From assembly GCA_030044455.1 (NCBI GenBank), contig JASHVU010000324.1, positions 1 through 8,313 of the forward strand: a stretch of DNA of 8,313 bases, read 5' to 3'. Below, piece after piece: positions 1 to 4,775 of this stretch. A model generated the notes under the pieces. That model was not told the origin of the DNA. It did not search any database and saw only the letters and a list, made by a program, of their open reading frames with translations. This stretch comes from Acidobacteriaceae bacterium. Its GTDB lineage: Bacteria; Acidobacteriota; Terriglobia; Terriglobales; Acidobacteriaceae. A program made the translations under genes and the position numbers. Position 1 is the stretch's first letter. Each line of letters begins with the position of its first letter.

Positions 1-1389
1 CGCCTCAAGCTGATGGATGAGGTTGCGCGCGACCTGGTTTACGGCGCAGCCAAGGCCGTCAATCCCAAGGTCAGGGTCATCATCAAGTTCCCCAACTGGT
101 ATGAGCATTTCCAGGCCGACGGCTACGATCTGGCCGTAGAGCCGAAGATCTTCGACGGCATATACACCGGCACTGAGACGCGCGAAGGAGAAATCACCGA
201 CCAGCACTTGCAGCAATACGAGAGTTACGAAATCATTCGCTACTTCGACAACGTAGCGCCGGGCCGCAACGGCGGAGGATGGGTTGACACCTTCGACACG
301 CGCTATGTCGACCGCTACGCCGAGCAGTTGTGGGACACGATGCTGGCCAAGGCGCCCGAGATCATGCTCTTTGAGTGGAACAATCTGACCCAGCCCGCGC
401 GCATCGGTGCTCGCCCCTGGAGCAGCCTTGACACCACGTTCACTGAAGCAGCTCTCGACAGATGGCATTCCGCTTCGGGCTCAACGCAACCGGCCACATG
501 GGGAACCGCAGCCGGCTACGCACTCGATGCAGTGAATGCCGTTGTTCCCAAGCTGGGCAAGCCTATCGGCATCGCCAGCTACAAACCCTACCAGTCAACT
601 GGCGAAGATTTCCTTCACAATTACCTCGGCATGATCGGGATTCCCATCGATCTTGAGCCATCGTTCCCCACAGGTGCAAAAACCGTTTTGCTCACCGAGT
701 CGGCCAAGTACGATCCTGCGATTATCGCCAAGATCAAAGCGCATCTCCAGCAGGGCGGCAACGTGGTGATTACGTCGGGGCTGCTCAGCGCGCTGCAGGG
801 CCACGGTATCGAGCAGATCGCCGAGATCAAGGCCACTGGCAACATCCTGAACGTAGATCATTACTGGGGAGCCTTCGGCGCGGGCGCCGGAGCCAGCCTC
901 GGCACCACCCCACAGGTGCTGATGCCCGAGATCGGCTTCATGACCAACGATGCGTGGCCGGTTGTGCGCGGCACGGCAAATGGCCGCGGCGCGCCCATCG
1001 TCCTCATGGATCACTACTCGAAGGGCACATTTTATGTGCTCACCATTCCGGAAAACTTCAACGACCTTTATCTTCTGCCGCAAGCGGTGCTGGCGCAGAT
1101 TCGCCGTTACGTGATGGGCGATTTTCCTGTTTCGATCGACGCGCCGGGAAAGGTGAGCCTCATGGCTTACGACAACAACACGTTTGTCGTGGAGTCGTAT
1201 CGCGACGAGCCGGTCAAGGTGACGGTGACCGCCGATGGCACGCTTGCCCATATCCGCAACCTGGCGAGCGGAGCCGAGGCTGACGGCTCGCCGGTGGCTC
1301 AATGGCGCGGCAGACCAACCACGCCGCGGACAACTTTTCAAATCGAAGTACCGCCGCACAGCTTTGTGGCATTTGCCGAAGAGAAGTGA
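1..1389 (+). CDS. Glycoside hydrolase-like multidomain protein, 5' end cut off by the window
   Basis: The reading frame is open from base 1, so the true start lies upstream; 462 residues are visible, ending at TGA 1387-1389. Visible residues 1-130 look like the end of a TIM-barrel-type domain: an alternating strand/helix pattern, aromatic-rich segments (KFPNWYEHF at 30-38), and a strand ending in LFEWNN (123-128) whose Glu could be functional. Residues 185-375 resemble the glutamine-amidotransferase-like trimerisation domain of GH42-type beta-galactosidases: KTVLLTESAKYDPAIIAKIK followed by a QQGGNVVITSGLL strand-turn. Residues 380-460 form a small beta-sandwich-like tail ending VPPHSFVAFAEEK, again like beta-galactosidase C-terminal domains. 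The inference is a protein acting on carbohydrate; substrate and catalytic residues cannot be assigned from this part. A signal peptide, if present, lies outside the window. A REP-like double hairpin begins 11 nt after the stop. Confidence 0.6.
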   Translation, partial: RLKLMDEVARDLVYGAAKAVNPKVRVIIKFPNWYEHFQADGYDLAVEPKIFDGIYTGTETREGEITDQHLQQYESYEIIRYFDNVAPGRNGGGWVDTFDTRYVDRYAEQLWDTMLAKAPEIMLFEWNNLTQPARIGARPWSSLDTTFTEAALDRWHSASGSTQPATWGTAAGYALDAVNAVVPKLGKPIGIASYKPYQSTGEDFLHNYLGMIGIPIDLEPSFPTGAKTVLLTESAKYDPAIIAKIKAHLQQGGNVVITSGLLSALQGHGIEQIAEIKATGNILNVDHYWGAFGAGAGASLGTTPQVLMPEIGFMTNDAWPVVRGTANGRGAPIVLMDHYSKGTFYVLTIPENFNDLYLLPQAVLAQIRRYVMGDFPVSIDAPGKVSLMAYDNNTFVVESYRDEPVKVTVTADGTLAHIRNLASGAEADGSPVAQWRGRPTTPRTTFQIEVPPHSFVAFAEEK

Positions 1390-1400
1390 GAAGGATGGGT

Positions 1401-1449
1401 GTAGCGCCGGGCTCCAGTCCGGTTGTCGTGCGGGCGTCCCCGCCCGCAC
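1401..1449. repeat. REP-like double-hairpin element, copy 1
   Basis: This GC-rich 49-bp element contains two adjacent hairpins. The first is CCGGGCT-CC-AGTCCGG (1407-1422, one G.T wobble). The second is GTGCGGGCG-TCCC-CGCCCGCAC (1428-1449, perfect 9-bp stem). The same 49-bp layout recurs without gaps at 3221-3269, and the second stem shows a compensatory pair swap between copies. It starts 11 nt after the stop of the upstream gene, so it could protect or terminate that mRNA, but no T-tract follows. It resembles the intergenic palindromic repeats common in Acidobacteriota; that resemblance is recalled, not searched. Confidence 0.7.
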
Positions 1450-1674
1450 ATGTCTCGCTGCCGATCCGCGGGTGCTCCCTCGCATTTTGGGACCTGGAAT
1501 ACCTCCAACCTCAACCAGCCAATTCGCGACGGTCGCGCCAGCGTCACTGACTCGCTGCCGGTTTGCATCCAATTTCCCCTTCTGCGCGCATACTATCTCT
1601 ATGCGATGGGGAAGGTTCAACGGTTTCAATTTCTCCCGGATGTTACCAAAGAATAAATACCCCTCCCCCACTCC

Positions 1675-1703
1675 GCCTCACAGTCTCTGTGAAACTGTGA
1701 GGC
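1675..1703. other. Perfect 10-bp inverted repeat / stem-loop
   Basis: GCCTCACAGT (1675-1684) is the exact reverse complement of ACTGTGAGGC (1694-1703), with a 9-nt loop. There is no T-run after it on either strand, so it is a poor intrinsic terminator. It lies more than 240 bp from either flanking gene. The half-site spacing (centres about two helical turns apart) would also suit a dimeric DNA-binding protein. The role is unknown. Confidence 0.5.
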
Positions 1704-1881
1704 AATCGTTGAAAACAAATACCTTGACAGCCATTACACTCCCAAAGAAGGGCAATGCGGAGTTCAAAAAATGGGCTCGAAAAGTCATTCTTGGCTCTAT
1801 TTGAGCTGCCAATTCGCGTATTTCCACCGCCGATGCAGGCTGTATCAGATCAGGGACTAGTTTGAAAAGAGTGAATACTTT

Positions 1882-1919
1882 AAAAGGCCGTTGGCCGCGG
1901 CAGTCGCTGAGCTGCCGGC
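1882..1919 (-). terminator. Possible terminator of the acyltransferase gene
   Basis: Reading the minus strand after the acyltransferase stop (1946), a hairpin with a GGCAG/CTGCC core (plus strand 1899-1903 with 1912-1916, 8-nt loop) is followed by a small GGCC-AAC-GGCC stem and then TTTT (plus strand AAAA 1882-1885). The stem is interrupted and the T-tract short, so this is a weak candidate. Confidence 0.3.
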
Positions 1920-1945
1920 TTGATCCACGATCCCAGACCGCTGCC

Positions 1946-3046
1946 TTACCGCCAGACACCGATCCACTTGCGCAGCTGGCGCTGGCACGGCTTCTCAACA
2001 AAGTGCAGCGCACAAAGCGCCATGGCAATCAGCAGAACATAGCTGATCCACGGGTCAAATCGCGCCAGGTGCAGCCGATCGAGAATATGCGAGTTGTGGA
2101 TCATGTTCCAGAGGTTAAAGTGGAGCAGGTAGAGGCAGTAGCTCGACTCGCCGATAAACACCAGCGGCCCCCAGCCAAAACCGGTCGCAAGCCAGTTGTT
2201 GCCTGCCAGTCCCAGAATGATGCAGCCGAAGAAGGGCATCAGCAAGCCGTCGTGCAGAATGGGATAGGGCAGGTGAGCGGCAAAGGTGAGCAAGGTGAAT
2301 GTCGCTCCGAACCCGAAGACGCCGAGGATCAACCGCAGGTGGCTCGAGCGGTCGATCAATTCATCGAGCGACGCGATCATCACACCAAAGATAAAGCTGC
2401 ACAGGTGCGGCAGCGGTGTGTATTTGAGCGCTTGCAGCCACGGACCCCAGCTCCAGCGGTCGGGATGCGAAATTCCGTCGGGGTTGAAGATGATGTAGAG
2501 GGTGCCGGGCACCATGCCCAGCATCCAGATGAGGAACATCTTGCTCAGGTGCGGTCTCAGTTTTTCGGGATCGGGTCGCTTCCACTTCGCCATCCACGGA
2601 AAAAGGAGATAGTAGAACGACTCGGCCGACATGGTCCAGGCTGGCGTGTTCAGAAACGTGGCAATGGAAGGGATCCAGCCTTGCAGCAGCAAGGGAGAAA
2701 GAACCATGCCCGTCCAGAACATGGCGCGGGTGTGGGCGCCGTATTCGAGAGGCACCACCTGCCAGGCCAATATCAGGCTCAGCAGGTAGATGGGGTAGAG
2801 ACGAGTAAAACGTGCCTCGTAGAACCGGACGGCGTCAAGTTCTCCCGCCCTGGCTTTGGCTGCGTAGTTATAGGCCATTACATAGCCGGAAAGGAGGATG
2901 AAAAAGCTGACCGAAGCGTAGCCAGCGTTCACCACCGGCGCCAGAAAGCCGAACCATTTGGGATTGGAGAAGTGGAAAAAGACGATGTTGATGGCTGCAA
3001 AGCAACGCAAGCCCGTGAGGGCATTCAACCGTGCTGGCTTGCGCAT
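1946..3046 (-). CDS. Acyltransferase-3 family membrane protein (OafA/YrhL-like)
   Basis: This predicted integral-membrane O-acyltransferase of the acyltransferase-3 family moves acyl groups (typically acetyl) onto cell-surface sugars or secondary metabolites. It is 366 residues from the ATG at 3046. The N-terminus NALTGLRCFAAINIVFFHF carries the family Arg-x10-His signature (R14, H25), and the C-terminus has the usual ...HFVEKPCQRQLRKW ending. In between are about ten hydrophobic segments, for example FFILLSGYVMAYNY and SYVLLIAMALCALHFV. The length matches stand-alone members without a fused SGNH domain. The ATG has GGAG directly against it; an in-frame GTG two codons upstream (3052) is an alternative start. 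It lies downstream of pyrH on the same strand, separated by a repeat island of about 365 bp, so a shared transcript is uncertain. The acceptor substrate cannot be told. Confidence 0.88.
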   Translation of the reverse strand: MRKPARLNALTGLRCFAAINIVFFHFSNPKWFGFLAPVVNAGYASVSFFILLSGYVMAYNYAAKARAGELDAVRFYEARFTRLYPIYLLSLILAWQVVPLEYGAHTRAMFWTGMVLSPLLLQGWIPSIATFLNTPAWTMSAESFYYLLFPWMAKWKRPDPEKLRPHLSKMFLIWMLGMVPGTLYIIFNPDGISHPDRWSWGPWLQALKYTPLPHLCSFIFGVMIASLDELIDRSSHLRLILGVFGFGATFTLLTFAAHLPYPILHDGLLMPFFGCIILGLAGNNWLATGFGWGPLVFIGESSYCLYLLHFNLWNMIHNSHILDRLHLARFDPWISYVLLIAMALCALHFVEKPCQRQLRKWIGVWR

Positions 3047-3077
3047 CTCCACTTGCTGTTAGACGACTCCGGAAGGC

Positions 3078-3112
3078 AGCTACTAGCTTCTAGCTACTAG
3101 CTTTTAGCTTTT
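3078..3112 (+). repeat. Heptanucleotide tandem array AGCTNNT x5 (left arm)
   Basis: Five consecutive 7-bp units share AGCT at the start and T at the end (AGCTACT, AGCTTCT, AGCTACT, AGCTTTT, AGCTTTT), preceded by AAGGC (3073-3077). It lies about 30 bp upstream of the acyltransferase start. A matching array in inverted orientation sits at 3373-3407, and 18 bp (3078-3095) are perfectly complementary to 3383-3400. On the plus strand the array ends in a short T-run (3109-3113). Function unknown. Confidence 0.8.
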
Positions 3113-3118
3113 TCGTGC

Positions 3119-3163
3119 TGCGGTCTACCGTTCCGACTTCGCCCGGTCTGAAGTCGGGCCGCA
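3119..3163. repeat. Palindromic hairpin element in the repeat island
   Basis: CCGACTTC (3133-3140) pairs perfectly with GAAGTCGG (3150-3157) around a 9-nt loop, and an outer stem TGCGG (3119-3123) pairs with CCGCA (3159-3163). A competing stem GCCCG (3141-3145) with CGGGC (3155-3159) is mutually exclusive with the first. No T-tract follows. It may be another REP-type unit, distinct from the 3221-3269 core. Confidence 0.5.
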
Positions 3164-3202
3164 AAGTCAAAACAGGTCACAATAGTTTGCGGAGGATACT
3201 TA

Positions 3203-3352
3203 GAACTTATCCGTAAATAGGTAGCGCCGGCCTCCAGGCCGGTTGTCGTGTGGGCCATCTGGCCCGCACCCGGGCGCTGGCGGCATAATCGCCGCCCTCA
3301 CAACCGGATTCTAGACTTTCGCCACTTGAATGCACTATTTACGGATAAGTTC
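3203..3352. mobile_element. 150-bp MITE-like element with 18-bp perfect terminal inverted repeats
   Basis: The ends GAACTTATCCGTAAATAG (3203-3220) and its exact reverse complement (3335-3352) bound a 150-bp segment with no coding capacity. Both ends abut the trinucleotide TTA (3200-3202 and 3353-3355), as expected of a 3-bp target duplication. That size and TNA-type sequence are known for some IS5-family groups such as IS1031, but the family assignment is a guess. The interior carries REP-like core copy 2 (3221-3269), a further GGCGGC/GCCGCC stem (3279-3284 with 3291-3296), and an enclosing 8-bp inverted repeat CCGGTTGT/ACAACCGG (3239-3246 with 3300-3307). It has the structure of a non-autonomous element; no transposase is in the window. 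Confidence 0.7.
3221..3269. repeat. REP-like double-hairpin element, copy 2 (inside the MITE-like element)
   Basis: This aligns without gaps to 1401-1449. The hairpins are CCGGCCT-CC-AGGCCGG (3227-3242, perfect) and GTGTGGGCC-ATCT-GGCCCGCAC (3248-3269, one T.G wobble). The innermost pair is C-G here and G-C in copy 1, a compensatory change; the loop sequences differ. Selection or mechanism therefore seems to preserve the stem more than the sequence. Confidence 0.7.
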
Positions 3353-3372
3353 TTAGGAGCGCACCGGCACAA

Positions 3373-3407
3373 TGAAGCTAAGAGCTAGAAGCTAGTAGCT
3401 GACAGCT
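3373..3407 (-). repeat. Heptanucleotide tandem array x5 (right arm, inverted)
   Basis: Read on the minus strand this is AGCTGTC, AGCTACT, AGCTTCT, AGCTCTT, AGCTTCA: five 7-bp units preceded by AAGGC (3412-3408), whose first base is the last base of the pyrH stop codon. It mirrors the left array at 3078-3112. In the pyrH transcript it immediately follows the stop and could form hairpins through its AGCT palindromes, possibly serving as the 3' end. There is no strong U-tract. Confidence 0.8.
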
Positions 3408-3411
3408 GCCT

Positions 3412-4116
3412 TTACGCCGTTACCAGCGAGCCCACCTTTTCGCCCAGCACCACCCGGCGGATGTTGCCCGGCTCGTTCATGTTGAAGATGATCATGGGCA
3501 GATTGTTGTCTTTGCACAGGCTCACCGCGGTCAGGTCCATCACTTTCAGGCCAAGGCGCAGAATCTCCATGTAGCTGATCTCGTCGTATTTCACCGCGTC
3601 CTTTACCAGCACCGGATCGGCGTTATACACGCCTTCGACCTTGGTGGCCTTCAGCAGAACGTCGGCTTTGATTTCCATGGCGCGCAGGCTGGCAGCGGTA
3701 TCGGAAGAGAAGAATGGGTTGCCTATGCCGGCGGCAAAGATGACCACGCGGCCTTTTTCAAGATGACGAACGGCGCGGCGCCGGATGTAGGGTTCGGCGA
3801 GCTGGTTCATGAAGACGGCGCTCATTACGCGGCATTGGACTCCGCGATGCTCGAGCGCATCCTGCAGGGCAATGGCATTGATGACCGTAGAGAGCATGCC
3901 CATGTTGTCGGCGCTCACCCGGTCCATCTGCTCGGCCTGCTCGGCAACGCCGCGGAAGAAATTGCCGCCGCCCACGACCACGCCAACTTCGACGCCCAGG
4001 TCGTGAATTTCAGCAATTTCGCCGGTGATCTGGGCCACCCGTTCCTTGTCGAGGCCAAAGCCGCGCTCGCCAGCCAGCGCCTCTCCTGAGAGCTTGAGGA
4101 CGATCCTTTTATACAT
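3412..4116 (-). CDS. pyrH: UMP kinase (uridylate kinase, PyrH)
   Basis: A cytoplasmic enzyme phosphorylating UMP to UDP with ATP, essential for pyrimidine nucleotide synthesis; an amino-acid-kinase-fold hexamer in known members. The 234 residues match the usual length of about 240. Visible motifs: KLSGEAL at 8-14, [10 protein letters not shown] at 47-56 (Arg55), DNMGM at 70-74 (Asp70), [11 protein letters not shown] at 132-142 (Asp139) and [13 protein letters not shown] at 156-168 (Asp167). The ATG at 4116 is chosen because family members begin MxKRIxLKLSGE; the frame stays open 33 codons further upstream, but that stretch is unlike the family. No Shine-Dalgarno precedes the start; an extended -10-like TGCGATACT ends 9 nt before it. 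Oddities: the usual GTGNPFF motif reads GIGNPFF (Ile131, ATA codon), and the tsf and frr neighbours are missing. A repeat array begins directly after the stop. Confidence 0.97.
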   Translation of the reverse strand: MYKRIVLKLSGEALAGERGFGLDKERVAQITGEIAEIHDLGVEVGVVVGGGNFFRGVAEQAEQMDRVSADNMGMLSTVINAIALQDALEHRGVQCRVMSAVFMNQLAEPYIRRRAVRHLEKGRVVIFAAGIGNPFFSSDTAASLRAMEIKADVLLKATKVEGVYNADPVLVKDAVKYDEISYMEILRLGLKVMDLTAVSLCKDNNLPMIIFNMNEPGNIRRVVLGEKVGSLVTA

Positions 4117-4125
4117 GCAGTTTCG

Positions 4126-4134
4126 AGTATCGCA
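4126..4134 (-). promoter_or_regulatory. Extended -10-like element of pyrH
   Basis: On the minus strand the sequence reads TGCGATACT, i.e. TG-N-GATACT, fitting an extended -10 box. No -35 is evident at 17 bp. Nine nucleotides separate it from the pyrH ATG, placing transcription start only about 2-3 nt before the start codon. The lack of any Shine-Dalgarno fits this. Inference only. Confidence 0.35.
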
Positions 4135-4153
4135 TAAAGAGCCTGCTCTTCCG

Positions 4154-4199
4154 TTTCCCGCTCTGGGATATTGGCTGTGAGTTTTCCCAGCCTGGGAAG
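4154..4199. promoter_or_regulatory. Possible tandem operator between pyrH and the divergent gene
   Basis: TTCCCAG-C-CTGGGAA (4184-4198) is a perfect 7-bp-arm dyad. A degenerate copy, TTTCCCGCTCTGGGA (4154-4168), lies exactly 29 bp to the left; in a 17-bp alignment 12 positions agree, including both outer TTTCCC and TGGGA blocks. The pair sits upstream of the pyrH -10-like box and between divergent genes, where a dimeric regulator could bind. The regulator is unknown. Confidence 0.4.
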
Positions 4200-4287
4200 C
4201 CGGGTGCGGATTCAACTGGCTAAGATGCCACGCGACGCCGAAAGGTTCCTAGACTAACTTCATTTGGCACTCATTTGCACTCATTGG

Positions 4288-4644
4288 ATGGCAAGCATGG
4301 TGGTCAGAACCCAATGCAAGGGACGCGTGTGTATCGGCGTTTCAGTAGGCGACAACGATGTGAAGCGGTATTTTCCACAGCAGACCGAGAGCATCGATCT
4401 CGAACTCGATCATCTGCTGATTCGATGCGGATTGAGCCCCGGATTCTGGTGCGGGCACTCTGAGATCACAGACCCGCGGCTGTGCGCATGGCTAGAATCG
4501 AAAAACTTCCATTGGAAACCTGGCGAGGAGCCAGTCGCCCTGGCGATGATTCCTTCGGGCAAGAATGTGTTCCGGCTCAAAGCCTTTCAAGCCCGCAAGG
4601 GCAAGCGGGCGATTGTCGCCCACGAATTCGAAATGAGCGCCTGA
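4288..4644 (+). CDS. Small conserved hypothetical protein
   Basis: A 118-residue soluble protein from the ATG at 4288, with no signal peptide or membrane segment and no enzymatic motif that I can see. The core DNDVKRYFPQQTESIDLELD (22-41) and HSEITDPRLCAWLESKNF (57-74) read like genuine folded-protein sequence with mixed charge, and resemble acidobacterial hypothetical proteins I recall only loosely. It has four cysteines (10, 15, 47, 55) plus Cys66 and is basic near the C-terminus (QARKGKRAIVAHEF). The frame extends upstream to a TTG at 4264 (126 residues); another ATG lies at 4297. None has a clear Shine-Dalgarno, so the start is uncertain. It is divergent from pyrH and 131 bp upstream of dapD on the same strand. 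Function unknown. Confidence 0.7.
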   Translation: MASMVVRTQCKGRVCIGVSVGDNDVKRYFPQQTESIDLELDHLLIRCGLSPGFWCGHSEITDPRLCAWLESKNFHWKPGEEPVALAMIPSGKNVFRLKAFQARKGKRAIVAHEFEMSA

Positions 4645-4648
4645 GCTG

Positions 4649-4672
4649 AGGCTGGTGGCCTGAACCCAGCCT
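4649..4672 (+). terminator. Hairpin just after the hypothetical gene
   Basis: AGGCTGG (4649-4655) pairs perfectly with CCAGCCT (4666-4672) around a 10-nt loop, starting 5 nt after the stop codon at 4642-4644. The position suits a transcript end, but there is no T-tract, so it may be only a weak or factor-dependent terminator, or an mRNA-stabilising stem. Confidence 0.35.
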
Positions 4673-4760
4673 GACCACGCTCAAACTTTGCCGCCCCGCT
4701 TGCCATACTTTTCTCAGGAGCCGACCTAGCCTCGGTTGAGCTGAAAGCTGCGTCAATTGA

Positions 4761-4766
4761 TAGACT
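4761..4766 (+). promoter_or_regulatory. Possible -10 box of dapD
   Basis: TAGACT (4 of 6 matches to TATAAT) ends 9 nt before the dapD ATG, the same spacing as the -10-like box of pyrH. A TTGAGC at 4736-4741 is 19 bp upstream, longer than ideal; an alternative register, GATAGA at 4759-4764, has a 17-bp spacer but a poorer match. Transcription would begin 2-3 nt before the ATG. Confidence 0.3.
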
Positions 4767-4775
4767 CGGATTGCG

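Larger units (their letters stand above)
1450..1945. other. Intergenic region without a convincing gene
   Basis: About 500 bases separate the REP element from the end of the acyltransferase gene. Open frames here (for example a plus-strand frame reaching 1804) are read-through shadows with no domain-like content. The stretch holds a short palindrome CGCGAC-G-GTCGCG (1525-1537), a direct repeat of CTCGCTGCCG (1454-1463 and 1551-1560), a direct repeat of GCCAATTCGCG (near 1519 and 1808), a perfect 10-bp stem-loop (1675-1703), an isolated TTGACA (1724-1729) with no matching -10, and a possible terminator for the acyltransferase (1882-1919). Confidence 0.5.

Noticed and set aside
595..1671. 358-codon minus-strand open frame opposite the glycoside-hydrolase-like gene
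   Set aside because: Low-complexity basic composition and no motif; the plus strand encodes a coherent protein.
1724..1729. Perfect TTGACA -35 box
   Set aside because: No acceptable -10 hexamer at 16-18 bp and no convincing gene downstream on that strand.
1862..3100. 412-codon plus-strand open frame opposite the acyltransferase
   Set aside because: Its Gln/Arg/His-rich composition without domains is typical of the antisense shadow of a GC-rich membrane-protein gene; the minus strand has clear family motifs.
3078..3407. CRISPR-like array
   Set aside because: The repeats are 7 bp with no unique spacers of regular length, and no cas gene is present.
3763..4089. 108-codon plus-strand frame inside pyrH
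   Set aside because: Fully overlaps the conserved UMP kinase coding sequence in antisense; no independent support.
4265..4279. sigma54-like promoter TGGCAC-TCAT-TTGCA upstream of the small hypothetical gene
   Set aside because: The GG to GC spacing is one base shorter than the strict 10-bp spacing, and it overlaps a 10-bp direct repeat (GCACTCATT twice) that explains the resemblance.
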